IMG/VR virus record: IMGVR_UViG_3300048583_000155
Span: 1-64,000 of that record
DNA: 64,000 nt
Source: a virus
Strand: one strand, 5' to 3'
A program made the translations under genes and the position numbers. Positions 51,591 to 59,426 of the stretch are shown in pieces (position 1 is the stretch's first letter; every line of letters starts with the position of its first letter). The notes under the pieces were generated by a model, which made no database searches, was not told the origin of the DNA, and worked only from the letters and a program-made list of their open reading frames with translations.

Positions 51591-52070
51591 TTATTCTGAT
51601 TTCACTTCCCTTAAAGGTTCTAATCCTTCGTCGATTTCTTCTTCCTTCTCGTAAGGAAATACCTCTACAATCGGGCTTTCAATAACAGAAGGAACCCTGA
51701 ATGAGACAAGCATATTGGAAAGACTCTTATGGATTCTTTCATAAGCCTCTTTCACATCATGCGCGGTAACAAGCATAAATTGATTCACCTTTTTTTCTCT
51801 ACCTGAATCACCGTCTGCGACTATGTAAGTCACTTTGCATTTGTGCCAGATATCAATGTCTTCATAATTAAAAACATCAACCAAGTTGGACTTTATAAGT
51901 CTAGTGACCTGAAAATCTCCCCGAATTACACTTCCTAGAATATTGTACATTCTAGCCTCTGCTTCAGTGTGCGAAACCGCGTCCACTAAATACTTTTCGC
52001 TTACGTTTCTTAATAAGCCTTGTTCTGTTTCTTTTGCATACTTTACAGTTGCTTCAAACCAAATTCTCAT
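51591..52070 (-). CDS. DUF4494 family protein
   Basis: The 159-residue protein matches DUF4494, found in Bacteroidota genomes and phages: MRIWFEATVKYAKETEQG at the start, SEKYLVDAVSHTEAEARMYNIL near residues 24-45, and KVTYIVADGDSGREKKVNQFMLVTA near residues 79-103. The tail is acidic. The function is unknown. It overlaps its upstream neighbour by four bases. Confidence 0.85.
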   Translation of the reverse strand: MRIWFEATVKYAKETEQGLLRNVSEKYLVDAVSHTEAEARMYNILGSVIRGDFQVTRLIKSNLVDVFNYEDIDIWHKCKVTYIVADGDSGREKKVNQFMLVTAHDVKEAYERIHKSLSNMLVSFRVPSVIESPIVEVFPYEKEEEIDEGLEPLREVKSE

Positions 52071-52252
52071 GCTGATTTTTGTTTTTTAGTGATGTATTTA
52101 TTTAAATTCTCAGGTATCGGAACGCCTTTTTCAATCGCTTCCGATATAAGATCGTAACTTTCTTTTACCAAGTATCTTCCGGGATAATCTTCTTTTGAAA
52201 GTTCATCTAATTTCTCGATGATTTTTTCTCTTTCTGATTTAGTTTCTTTCAT
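52067..52252 (-). CDS. unknown 61-aa helical protein
   Basis: This is a charged, helical protein starting MKETKSEREKIIEKLDEL. A perfect palindromic operator lies 9 bp upstream (52261-52275), so it is probably the first gene of a regulated sub-operon with the DUF4494 gene. No family was recognised. Confidence 0.5.
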   Translation of the reverse strand: MKETKSEREKIIEKLDELSKEDYPGRYLVKESYDLISEAIEKGVPIPENLNKYITKKQKSA

Positions 52253-52260
52253 ATTCCAAA

Positions 52261-52275
52261 CTTAACAATGTTAAG
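52261..52275 (-). promoter_or_regulatory. operator-like palindrome, site 5 (15-bp, perfect)
   Basis: CTTAACAATGTTAAG is a perfect 15-bp palindrome around one central base, 9 bp upstream of the gene starting at 52252. It is one of the best examples of the recurrent operator. Confidence 0.6.
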
Positions 52276-52322
52276 TGATTTATCAAAATATTTGCCGAGA
52301 TATTTTAAATCCCGGCAGATGG

Positions 52323-52928
52323 TTATTTATTTAAGTATTCTTCCATTACTTTCATCAACTCCCTAATTTCGTTAGGTGTGATGTCGGGCATTTTACTGAA
52401 TGTGAAAACTATTTCATTACCATGAATTGTTTTCCAATCAACCTTGATCCTTTCAGGTAGCTTTGTAGCCCATTTGCCTTGTTGGTAAAACAACACTCCC
52501 TGATAGAATAAAGAATCTGTTTTTTTGTCGTAATCAATATAGTTGCTTTTACCGCAGTGCTGTGGGATTTCATTGATAGAATCGTTAATTGAGAATTTAT
52601 CTCCTTTGTTTATTACAGGAAACTTCTCAAAAGCAATCCTTTTCAGTTGCTCGATGTAGGCTTGTTCGTTGGATGGTTTTATGTCTTTTTTATACATAAA
52701 AACAACCGATCCGTTTTGATTGAAATATCGAACCTCATCATCTGTGATTCTGTGAACTTTGCAGATCGGCCAATTTGTACCACCTCTATCAATAAATTCA
52801 ACTCCATCCCAAGTATCCTTTTTCTTCACCGCGAATACAGTTTCATTATTAAACGAAACATTGGTAATAACCTCAAATTCGGTTCCGTCAAGCATTTTTT
52901 TAAGTGTTTCTAAGTCTGATCTTTTCAT
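52323..52928 (-). CDS. unknown 201-aa protein
   Basis: No family was recognised. Mixed strand/helix sequence with WDGVEFIDRGGTNWPICKVHRITDDEV in the first third and FTFSKMPDITPNEIRELMKVMEEYL at the end. It is cytosolic by composition. It overlaps its upstream neighbour by four bases. Confidence 0.5.
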   Translation of the reverse strand: MKRSDLETLKKMLDGTEFEVITNVSFNNETVFAVKKKDTWDGVEFIDRGGTNWPICKVHRITDDEVRYFNQNGSVVFMYKKDIKPSNEQAYIEQLKRIAFEKFPVINKGDKFSINDSINEIPQHCGKSNYIDYDKKTDSLFYQGVLFYQQGKWATKLPERIKVDWKTIHGNEIVFTFSKMPDITPNEIRELMKVMEEYLNK

Positions 52929-53170
52929 TTCTTTTCAAGTTTAGATTTTAACCATTCGATTCTGTATGAAATCTCGCCGGACGGCCATAAATATTCCAAC
53001 GGGCTTTTATTCATAATCCTAGCCTCTTCTTCAAGTAGGTTATCCAAGTAGTTGTACTCATCTTTGGAAATAACCCTTTGCTCACATAAATAAAAAATCC
53101 ACATACAAAGTCCGTAAGGGAACGAGTCCTGTCTTTCCAATATTACCTCAAGCAGATTTTCCCGGATCAT
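52925..53170 (-). CDS. unknown 81-aa protein
   Basis: The helical protein has QDSFPYGLCMWIFYLCEQRVIS in the middle and LEYLWPSGEISYRIEWLKSKL at the end. It has the look of a small phage protein that binds a partner. No family was recognised. It overlaps both neighbours by four bases. Confidence 0.5.
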   Translation of the reverse strand: MIRENLLEVILERQDSFPYGLCMWIFYLCEQRVISKDEYNYLDNLLEEEARIMNKSPLEYLWPSGEISYRIEWLKSKLEKK

Positions 53171-53706
53171 ATTGGGTTTCCTTCTACGTTATTTTCTTCA
53201 ATATTCCCGAAAGGACCGAATGTAAAAAACGGACTTCTGTACTTTGGATTGTCGAATATTCCTTTGGATTCGTTTTTATTGGTTTTGTCCACCCATTCCT
53301 TCCAAATTTCGGCAGATGATTGTTCTTTTGGCTCCGTTGATTTTGCAATCAGATTCTTTTGTCTTTCGTGCTGATCCTGCATGAGTTTTGCATGACTTTC
53401 AGGAGTCAATCTTTCTGCATTCAAGTAAAGATCAATAGGGTGTTCGCTTTCTATATCGGTTACGAACCTATTTTCAGATTTTACTTCAGTTACAAGAGGA
53501 CGTTTACCGCCCGCCATTGCTTTAAGCATAGATTCGGGAGAACCTTTTTTAACCTCTATTTTACCAGACACACTAACGCCTGTATTCAGAAGATCGTTAA
53601 ATCCTCTTTCCAATTCTTCGGATAAGCCTTGTTTGTTCAGTTCTGTCAATCGAGCGTTTTCCATTTTCAGCGCCTTGATGATTTTACGCAATTTTTTCTT
53701 TTTCAT
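53167..53706 (-). CDS. unknown 179-aa charged protein
   Basis: The N terminus is strongly basic and helical (MKKKKLRKIIKALKME), and the rest is charged with no membrane segment, ending with Phe-rich SPFFTFGPFGNIEEN. No family was recognised. Confidence 0.5.
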   Translation of the reverse strand: MKKKKLRKIIKALKMENARLTELNKQGLSEELERGFNDLLNTGVSVSGKIEVKKGSPESMLKAMAGGKRPLVTEVKSENRFVTDIESEHPIDLYLNAERLTPESHAKLMQDQHERQKNLIAKSTEPKEQSSAEIWKEWVDKTNKNESKGIFDNPKYRSPFFTFGPFGNIEENNVEGNPI

Positions 53707-53948
53707 AATTCAACTTCTTTAAAATTCAGTTTTCCGTTTACTTTTCTGTCACAAATCCCGACATGCAATTCAGGAGTTTCTAGGAACCTGAGCAATACAA
53801 TTCCCTTTTCCCGGCATTCAGGATTCGGGTGCATGGATATCTGAGAAACTGTGAGGACCTGATTCTTTTTTGGATATGTAAATCCATAAATCTTTTTGAG
53901 TTTTTTAAACCCTGTCTGTGTAATTACTTTACTTCCGATGTGTATCAT
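53703..53948 (-). CDS. unknown 81-aa beta-rich protein
   Basis: The protein starts MIHIGSKVITQTGFKKLKKIYGF and has short strands with a Cys/Pro segment (MHPNPECREKG), resembling small SH3- or OB-like proteins. No family was recognised. Overlaps of four bases occur on both sides. Confidence 0.5.
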   Translation of the reverse strand: MIHIGSKVITQTGFKKLKKIYGFTYPKKNQVLTVSQISMHPNPECREKGIVLLRFLETPELHVGICDRKVNGKLNFKEVEL

Positions 53949-54370
53949 TTCAATTTATCAATTATCAATCCTTCCTCGAAATAGCTTTGATCGAATACCC
54001 AAAAGTGCCATTCGAATAGTTTTTGTATGTTATCCCACGTAAAACCATTTATACCATAATTTAATGACATTTCAAGATGATCTTTTGAGGTTATTCCTAA
54101 ATCTTTTTCAAAATCAGTATCAATCGGATATAACCTTTCAGCAGGCACAAACCCCAATTCAGGAATGAACTTGTCAAGGTCGGATAAGCGGTACATGATT
54201 GGTTTGATGTAATCATAGGATTTATTCATCGTTAAATACATGACTGTTGCTTGATCCAATGATGTAACTCCTATATCAGTTCTACCGTTTCGATAAGTAT
54301 ATGACTTTTCAATCTTCAACCTTGTGCCCAAATAATTCTTTAACTGTGCTAATTCTAGCTTCTTTTGCAT
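53945..54370 (-). CDS. conserved-type phage protein (141 aa), unknown function
   Basis: It contains LAQLKNYLGTRLKIEKSY, SLDQATVMYLTMNKSYDYIKPIMYRLSDLDK and a C-terminal FEWHFWVFDQSYFEEGLIID. This combination is familiar from Bacteroidota phages and prophages without known function. The ATG at 54370 is preferred over 54418, which would start inside the operator 54383-54399 region. Confidence 0.6.
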   Translation of the reverse strand: MQKKLELAQLKNYLGTRLKIEKSYTYRNGRTDIGVTSLDQATVMYLTMNKSYDYIKPIMYRLSDLDKFIPELGFVPAERLYPIDTDFEKDLGITSKDHLEMSLNYGINGFTWDNIQKLFEWHFWVFDQSYFEEGLIIDKLK

Positions 54371-54382
54371 ATTAATTAATTT

Positions 54383-54399
54383 ACTTAACAAAGTTAAGT
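54383..54399 (-). promoter_or_regulatory. operator-like palindrome, site 6 (17-bp, perfect arms)
   Basis: ACTTAAC-AAA-GTTAAGT has perfect 7-bp arms around an AAA centre, 13 bp upstream of the gene starting at 54370. Confidence 0.6.
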
Positions 54400-54431
54400 G
54401 ATTTGAAATAGAATGCAATAGGGGATGGGGA

Positions 54432-54635
54432 TTATTTTACAAAAGATATTCTAATCTTTTCCAATATCTCATCGAATTCTTCCTGAGATACGTGTTTGGG
54501 CTTGCTGATATAAACCAAAGGAGAAATTGAGTTGATTTTTCTCGAATGTCCCCAAATGATCCCGGACTTAATCCCGAATATCTTATTTTTATTTCTGTCA
54601 AATTCAAAATCGCGGTATTTGTCAAAGATGGTCAT
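54432..54635 (-). CDS. unknown 67-aa protein
   Basis: The protein starts MTIFDKYRDFEFDRNKNKIFG and is basic with mixed strands. The ATG overlaps the stop of the upstream membrane gene as ATGA, so it is preferred over the longer ORF beginning at 54767. No family was recognised. Confidence 0.5.
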   Translation of the reverse strand: MTIFDKYRDFEFDRNKNKIFGIKSGIIWGHSRKINSISPLVYISKPKHVSQEEFDEILEKIRISFVK

Positions 54636-54898
54636 TTGTCTGTGATGAAGTTTTTTATATCCCGAAGAACAACCATAATCTCTCTTTTCCCAACGCCGTA
54701 GAAAAACATAATGATTGATGACGCAAGCAATATATAGAAAGCTGACAGAAAGGCAAATTCTTCCCAATCATATAACGCTCTGTTCCCGACAAGAATGTAG
54801 ACAAACGTCGAGTACAGACCGAAAACAACAAAACTCAAAAACGAGGTTATAAATAAAAACCTCACACATTGCATAAAGAATTCTCCTATCTTTTTCAT
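54632..54898 (-). CDS. two-span membrane protein (88 aa)
   Basis: Two transmembrane segments are visible (FLFITSFLSFVVFGLYSTF near residues 13-31 and FLSAFYILLASSIIMFFYGV near residues 51-70), with basic ends. The ATG at 54898 is chosen over 54925, which would overlap the upstream gene. No family was recognised; a superinfection or envelope role is possible. Confidence 0.5.
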   Translation of the reverse strand: MKKIGEFFMQCVRFLFITSFLSFVVFGLYSTFVYILVGNRALYDWEEFAFLSAFYILLASSIIMFFYGVGKREIMVVLRDIKNFITDK

Positions 54899-54911
54899 AT
54901 TCCGGCAAGTA

Positions 54912-55454
54912 TCATAAATCCTCACTCAAAATATAAGGCATCAACACCCCAAACTGACCATCCTCGGCGCTAGGTGTGATATGGATTCCCGCCCTTTCCT
55001 GAAACCTCATCCTCAAAGCACCTCCGTGATGAAAACATTTCGAAATCTGATTGAATTTATTCGCATCTATCCCGATTCTGTTGATGTCAGCAGATTTATA
55101 CCCGATTACATTCTCATATTCAGGATAACCGTTACCTTCAATTTCATAAGCGGTTTTCAGTTTGTAATCAACCGAATACTCCTCGCTCACGCAGGTAATC
55201 ATTCCTTTTGAGATTTTTATCACAGGATGCTTTATAATCTCCCGATACTGCTTTGGATGGACTAAATAACCTTCCAAATCTTCGGAGTACTGCTCAAAAC
55301 CACTCAATGACAAAGGTATTTTTACCAATATGTGTCCATCGGTGGCTACCATATTCCCTTTGTGGAAATAGATGTAATTCATAATCGGCCTCAATCTGTC
55401 CGTGCTACACGCATAATCAGGGCGTCCCTTGAAGTTAATTTTTAATTTTCCCAT
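54912..55454 (-). CDS. sliding-clamp-like protein
   Basis: The 180-residue protein has LRPIMNYIYFHKGNMVATDGHILVKIPL (residues 21-48), closely recalling the beta-clamp motif in which a strand is followed by VATDGHRL. YLVHPKQYREIIKHPVIKISKGMITCVSE follows. It could be a phage DNA polymerase processivity clamp or a decoy. It is about half the length of a bacterial beta clamp, so it probably has fewer domains. No polymerase gene is visible in the window. Confidence 0.6.
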   Translation of the reverse strand: MGKLKINFKGRPDYACSTDRLRPIMNYIYFHKGNMVATDGHILVKIPLSLSGFEQYSEDLEGYLVHPKQYREIIKHPVIKISKGMITCVSEEYSVDYKLKTAYEIEGNGYPEYENVIGYKSADINRIGIDANKFNQISKCFHHGGALRMRFQERAGIHITPSAEDGQFGVLMPYILSEDL

Positions 55455-55459
55455 AGTTT

Positions 55460-56260
55460 TTATATTCCGGTAAATGATAATTGTTGTCCTTCTTTTGGTT
55501 TTTGATCTTCATGCCATTTTGCTACCCGATCAAGAATAATATCGTAATACTTCTCTTCTTTTTCCATTACAATAAAACCCCTTTCTTCTTCGAGTGAAGC
55601 GATAGCCGTAGTACCCGATCCTCCACAGTTATCAAGAACCACATCTCCTTTGTTTGTATAGGTCCTGATAAGATATCGAAAAAGATCAACGGGTTTTTGG
55701 GTAGGGTGTAAGGCTGATTTCTGTTTGTCGGATTTAAATACCTGAACACTTCTCGGGAATCTCTCTGTTGAGTCGTAATCCGGGATAGATTCCAAAATCT
55801 CCTTTCCATATAACCTATCATCCTTCTCGTTTGATCTCTTAGCGCAGTCTCTTCTATTCTTAGCGGAAGACACTTTTCTGACGTGCCCAAATGTTTTCTG
55901 AGGGTTATATGTCGGCAAATGTTTATAGAACACCAATACGTTCTCATGGGACTTCATCGGCATCTTCTTTGAATTCAAAGCACCGGTAGCGCTAGTTTTC
56001 TCCCAAATCCACTCATACCTGAATAATTTAGGCTCAGCCAAAACCAACATAGATGAAAAAGGCTGCTCTGCAGTCAGTACAATAGCCCCGTTTTTCTTGA
56101 TTATCCTTTTGTAGTGATCCCAAAGCGGGACCATATGGATCATTTTATCCCACTTCGCCCTAGTTTTTTCATAAGGCAAATCACAAAGAATCATATCTAC
56201 ACTCCCATCAGGAATATCCTTCATTAATTCCAAACAGTCACCAAGCAGGATTTTATTCAT
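55460..56260 (-). CDS. DNA methyltransferase, beta class (DLPY, N4/N6-type)
   Basis: This 266-residue methyltransferase begins with DLPY (residues 27-30) preceded by GDCLELMKDIPDGSVDMILC. The target-recognition region follows, then the SAM-binding part near the C terminus, GDVVLDNCGGSGTTAIASLEEER. The order with the catalytic motif before the SAM motif is that of beta-class enzymes. It probably methylates phage DNA to evade restriction; the site is unknown. Confidence 0.88.
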   Translation of the reverse strand: MNKILLGDCLELMKDIPDGSVDMILCDLPYEKTRAKWDKMIHMVPLWDHYKRIIKKNGAIVLTAEQPFSSMLVLAEPKLFRYEWIWEKTSATGALNSKKMPMKSHENVLVFYKHLPTYNPQKTFGHVRKVSSAKNRRDCAKRSNEKDDRLYGKEILESIPDYDSTERFPRSVQVFKSDKQKSALHPTQKPVDLFRYLIRTYTNKGDVVLDNCGGSGTTAIASLEEERGFIVMEKEEKYYDIILDRVAKWHEDQKPKEGQQLSFTGI

Positions 56261-56439
56261 AGCCTACAGATCAGTTCTTTGAGTTTGTCAGTGATTATTT
56301 CAGCGAATACACCATCAGTATTTCTCGAGGCTATATCAAGAACCTTTGTCAGCACAGCTATTTCATGAGCCGTTTGATTTCTTTCTCTGAGTTTATTTTC
56401 ATAAAGCTCAGCTTCCGTAAATTTTGTGTTATTTTCCAT
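56257..56439 (-). CDS. unknown 60-aa helical protein
   Basis: The product is helical with no family. It overlaps the methyltransferase start by four bases, so the two are probably co-translated. An operator-like palindrome lies 16 bp upstream. Confidence 0.5.
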   Translation of the reverse strand: MENNTKFTEAELYENKLRERNQTAHEIAVLTKVLDIASRNTDGVFAEIITDKLKELICRL

Positions 56440-56454
56440 AGTTGTTAAAGTTGA

Positions 56455-56467
56455 TTAACAAAGTTAA
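56455..56467 (-). promoter_or_regulatory. operator-like palindrome, site 7
   Basis: TTAACAAAGTTAA has perfect 5-bp arms, 16 bp upstream of the gene starting at 56439. Confidence 0.55.
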
Positions 56468-56551
56468 GTAAATATGTTCTGTAAATACCAATGATTATGA
56501 AAATAAATCTGAAAAATGGTGTGGTAAATACTAGAACCGGGCAAATGAGAG

Positions 56552-57097
56552 TTAAAGAATTATATCACTCTCTACCTCATTTCCCCATACATCCCAACCA
56601 TCATGTTTCTCTCGTGCAAATAGTTCAATTTTACTCCCAAAAGAAACCGCTTCTATCATTTTACGGAAATCATCAGGCTTTTTACTATGCTTCTCTACAG
56701 GTAGTTTTTTAATGTTATGCTCCAATGAACGAAATGCTTTTACCTTTCCCTTTACACCAACCAAAATATGTTCAGTATGCCCACGAAACCAATATCCCAT
56801 TCCTTTACACCTTTCTTTGTGCCAAGTAATCGTCGTCTTGTATTTGAAGCCCCATTGCTTCATTGTTTCTAATGCTTCAGGCAATAGAGGATTGGTAGCC
56901 CAAAGGAAAAGCACACAATCTTTCTCACAAATTTCTTTTACGGGCAGACTCATAATATCAGTCATGGACATTGTTTTATAGTAATAATCAACACCTGACG
57001 AATACCCACTTCCCTTTGATCCACCCTTAGATGCGGTTGGTTCTTTAAAATTATAACTCCAAGGAGGATCAGCGTAAATCACATTATATTTTTTCAT
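56552..57097 (-). CDS. phage MT-A70 family adenine N6-methyltransferase
   Basis: The 181-residue protein carries D10-P-P-W13 in the N-terminal motif MKKYNVIYADPPW. It continues with DCVLFLWATNPLLPEAL, WHKERCKGMGYWFRGHTEH and KIELFAREKHDGWDVWGNE. It matches the cassette-borne enzyme at 607-1200 in motif order and spacing. It probably protects phage DNA. The ATG at 57097 is preferred to 57124, which lies inside an operator. Confidence 0.9.
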   Translation of the reverse strand: MKKYNVIYADPPWSYNFKEPTASKGGSKGSGYSSGVDYYYKTMSMTDIMSLPVKEICEKDCVLFLWATNPLLPEALETMKQWGFKYKTTITWHKERCKGMGYWFRGHTEHILVGVKGKVKAFRSLEHNIKKLPVEKHSKKPDDFRKMIEAVSFGSKIELFAREKHDGWDVWGNEVESDIIL

Positions 57098-57117
57098 TCG
57101 GTAAATATAAGAATTAC

Positions 57118-57130
57118 TTAACATTGTTAA
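57118..57130 (-). promoter_or_regulatory. operator-like palindrome, site 8
   Basis: TTAACATTGTTAA lies 21 bp upstream of the MT-A70 start and overlaps a non-preferred upstream ATG at 57124. Confidence 0.6.
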
Positions 57131-57201
57131 TTGTATTTAATTAAAATATTTATTGAAGACTGAATGTTTTGAAAAAGTGGTATATAGATAATAATGTGGG
57201 G

Positions 57202-57672
57202 CTAAGTCAATCTTTTGAATATCGTTTCTCCGGCATACCCTTTACTCATCTCCAATATACAGGTTTGGACCCGACTACCTTTAAAAGCACTTCTCGGCAA
57301 ATGGGTTATCGACTTCAGCCCGAAAGCCATAATATCCCTAGTTCTTCGCTCCCCGTTTATAATGGTCAAATAAGGCATCAGAGCAATGATATTATCACTC
57401 ATTCCCATACACCTGTAAAGAATATCATAACCCTGTTTCATAGGTGTAAATGGAGGATTCATTACAATCCAATCAAACCTATCGTCAGGCATAGAATTAA
57501 GGTCGTCAGGACATATTACCTCTCCGTGTGATTCCAATTCTTTTACGAGATTGCCCCTGCCCGGCGTAGGCTCCAATATTAATCCCGCTTTCTCAGGCAA
57601 CAAAGAAGCCATATACCTACATATCCCTACAGGAGTCTGAAACTGATCTCCCCAATCTTTGAATTTTTCCAT
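57202..57672 (-). CDS. N6-adenine methyltransferase-like protein (NPPF)
   Basis: The 156-residue protein has a SAM-binding motif LEPTPGRGNLV near residues 33-43 and the catalytic motif N72-P-P-F75, followed by PYLTII and PRSAFKGSRVQTCILEMSKGY. It is shorter than full adenine methyltransferases and lacks a separate target domain, so it may need a partner. It is the first gene of the - replication and modification operon, next to the divergent control region. Confidence 0.75.
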   Translation of the reverse strand: MEKFKDWGDQFQTPVGICRYMASLLPEKAGLILEPTPGRGNLVKELESHGEVICPDDLNSMPDDRFDWIVMNPPFTPMKQGYDILYRCMGMSDNIIALMPYLTIINGERRTRDIMAFGLKSITHLPRSAFKGSRVQTCILEMSKGYAGETIFKRLT

Positions 57673-58246
57673 ATCCGAAAGATATCAAATTTTAATGTAT
57701 TGTAATAACTACTTTTTTGGTATTTAATTGGTTTGTTTATGTCTTTTTTGTTATAAAAAATGGTATATGGATTAGGGTTTGGGGTTCTAACCACCAGCCA
57801 ACCGAACCGATCCCGAAAGGAAAACGGATTTTCTTTCTCCGGTGGGTCTGGTTTTCAAACTTTGGTTTTTGTTTTCAATCCTGTTTATTATCGAAATACA
57901 GATTAACTGCCATTAAAATACATTTGTAGTCCGATTGAAATTTAATAGTGTGTTAATTATCATAATTACCAATGATAAACCGTGTTCAGTAGAAAACAAA
58001 TGCAACATCATTGCAGATTATAAATAAAGTACAATTTTCAGGCTATTTATGCAACACTATTGCAAATACCAAAGTGTTTTGTCGGGGATTTTCGAGACTT
58101 ATGCAACATTGTTGCAAATAGATATTGATTGAATCTTTGATTAATCTAATTACTTTGTTAAGTACTTTGTGTTTCAAAGTTCTTTTTGTTTATATTTATG
58201 GCTTAACCCCACATAAAAACAATCTATTTTCCAAATTCTTTAAACT
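57673..58246. other. 574-bp divergent control region, possible origin
   Basis: The region separates the - operon (first gene 57202-57672) from the right + operon (first gene 58247-58603). No convincing ORF is present. It holds the three TGCAACA palindromes (58001-58116), a degenerate operator-like ACTTTGTTAAGT (58152-58163) and an imperfect hairpin near 57818-57841 (GAAAGGAAAA/TTTTCTTTC). Divergent early promoters, and perhaps a replication origin, are the obvious interpretations. Confidence 0.5.
58001..58116. repeat. three TGCAACA-N3-TTGCA palindromic repeats
   Basis: Sites at 58001-58015 (TGCAACATCATTGCA), 58050-58064 (TGCAACACTATTGCA) and 58102-58116 (TGCAACATTGTTGCA, a perfect palindrome) are spaced 49 and 52 bp apart, about five helical turns. 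They lie 131-246 bp upstream of the gene at 58247. Iterons for an initiator or operators for a dimeric regulator are both possible. Confidence 0.65.
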
Positions 58247-58603
58247 ATGAAAAAACCCGATAATACATTTGATATCATATTTAATTGGGTTGGTACGAGT
58301 GAATTATTTAAACAATACGGAATGAACAAAGGTAATATTATAGTGTTTATTTTGATTCTAAGCTTATTTGAACAAAATACGATAGTAAGTAAGTATGACG
58401 TAATTAAAGCTAACAGAAGTAAAAAAATGACGTCACACGCAAATATTTATCAATTGATTAACCTTGGTCTATTATCAGCTAATAAATCAAACCAATTTTT
58501 TTCTAAATCTTACCTTTCGTTAACCCCTAAAGGACTTTTGCTTAAATCTCAGCTTAAGAAAGTTCTTAATTCCCCCATTGCGGGGAATGGTCCTAAACAA
58601 TAG
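58247..58603 (+). CDS. winged-helix-like protein, first gene of the right + operon
   Basis: The 118-residue protein has a hydrophobic middle helix (NIIVFILILSLFEQN) and a C-terminal part with ANIYQLINLGLLSANKSNQF and YLSLTPKGLLLKSQLKK, the pattern of winged-helix (MarR-like) DNA-binding proteins in which a recognition helix is followed by a wing and T-P-K-G. It may bind the TGCAACA palindromes upstream; this is inference. Confidence 0.5.
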   Translation: MKKPDNTFDIIFNWVGTSELFKQYGMNKGNIIVFILILSLFEQNTIVSKYDVIKANRSKKMTSHANIYQLINLGLLSANKSNQFFSKSYLSLTPKGLLLKSQLKKVLNSPIAGNGPKQ

Positions 58604-58643
58604 TCTATTTCTTTAATCTTTTCCTTTGTTCGGGTATTAATTC

Positions 58644-58650
58644 ATTTGCC
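58644..58650 (+). promoter_or_regulatory. ATTTGCC box 1 of the right + arm
   Basis: TTCATTTGCCGAAATTC is shared in spirit with five other sites upstream of + genes. It lies about 120 bp upstream of the gene at 58769. Confidence 0.3.
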
Positions 58651-58768
58651 GAAATTCAATATTTACCGCTTATCAGGGATTTTTACCGCCAGTGTAAATT
58701 CTATTTGATTAAACCTGTTTTTAAACTTATTTCAATCATTCATTCAAACAATCTAAATATTATCAACC

Positions 58769-59011
58769 ATGAAAGCAACAATCAGCGAACTTTGGGAAAC
58801 AAGAAGAGAATTAATCACTTTCAATAATAGTGATACAGACAGGCCACAAACATTTGCAGAATTGAAAAAATGTGAAAATGTACTAATAGGCGATAAGATA
58901 CCCTATACAAGAATGTACGAGGTCCTTATAGATAACAGTTTGGTAATGGTTGAAGCCGTTAAAGTTCATCACCCAATGGGGGGAATTATGAGTATTTTGG
59001 AAGTAATGTAA
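58769..59011 (+). CDS. unknown 80-aa protein
   Basis: A soluble protein of mixed composition starting MKATISELWETRRELITF. No family was recognised. It is a single-gene unit, preceded by an A/T-rich leader and followed by a strong terminator. Confidence 0.55.
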   Translation: MKATISELWETRRELITFNNSDTDRPQTFAELKKCENVLIGDKIPYTRMYEVLIDNSLVMVEAVKVHHPMGGIMSILEVM

Positions 59012-59031
59012 ATTATCTTATCCCAAACTTT

Positions 59032-59057
59032 AAACCCTACTAGATAGGGTTTTTTTG
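59032..59057 (+). terminator. rho-independent terminator
   Basis: AAACCCTA (59032-59039) pairs with TAGGGTTT (59045-59052) around CTAGA, followed by a T run to 59056. It ends the transcript of the 80-aa gene 21 bp after its stop. Confidence 0.85.
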
Positions 59058-59097
59058 TGCATTATTGATTCTGGGATTGAAATTTTTAAAATGAGTA

Positions 59098-59103
59098 TTT
59101 GCC
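59098..59103 (+). promoter_or_regulatory. TTTGCC box 2 of the right + arm
   Basis: TATTTGCCGGATTTTACCG lies about 105 bp upstream of the gene at 59204, just after the terminator, where a new promoter is needed. The -7 box is not clear. Confidence 0.3.
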
Positions 59104-59203
59104 GGATTTTACCGCTCATGTAATTATGCTGCCGTTCATGTAAGTTCGATAGCTATTTTTTGCGCTGACTGCGATATTCGGGTATAATTTAAATCAAATA
59201 ACC

Positions 59204-59404
59204 ATGACACAGGATCAATTTAACTCCGCATTAAATGAAGTAATAACCACAGGTAAAACAACTGTATTTATTCAATACAAAGAAATTGTTGACACTATGT
59301 ATAAAGTTCCTTTTTGGACTGAAAAAGAACAGATTGAAATTTATTCAACTGAATTGCTTTTACATGTTGTTAGCCATACTTCATATTATAAAATATCTAT
59401 TTAG
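59204..59404 (+). CDS. unknown 66-aa protein
   Basis: A mixed-composition protein starting MTQDQFNSALNEVITTGKTTVFIQY. No family was recognised. It starts after a terminator and a promoter-like box. Confidence 0.5.
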   Translation: MTQDQFNSALNEVITTGKTTVFIQYKEIVDTMYKVPFWTEKEQIEIYSTELLLHVVSHTSYYKISI

Positions 59405-59426
59405 TCCATACTTAAACAACAAACCA

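Noticed and set aside
58001-58116. CRISPR-like array
   Set aside because: The three repeats are 15-bp palindromes with about 35-bp spacers of no uniform size, and no cas genes are present; operators or iterons fit better.
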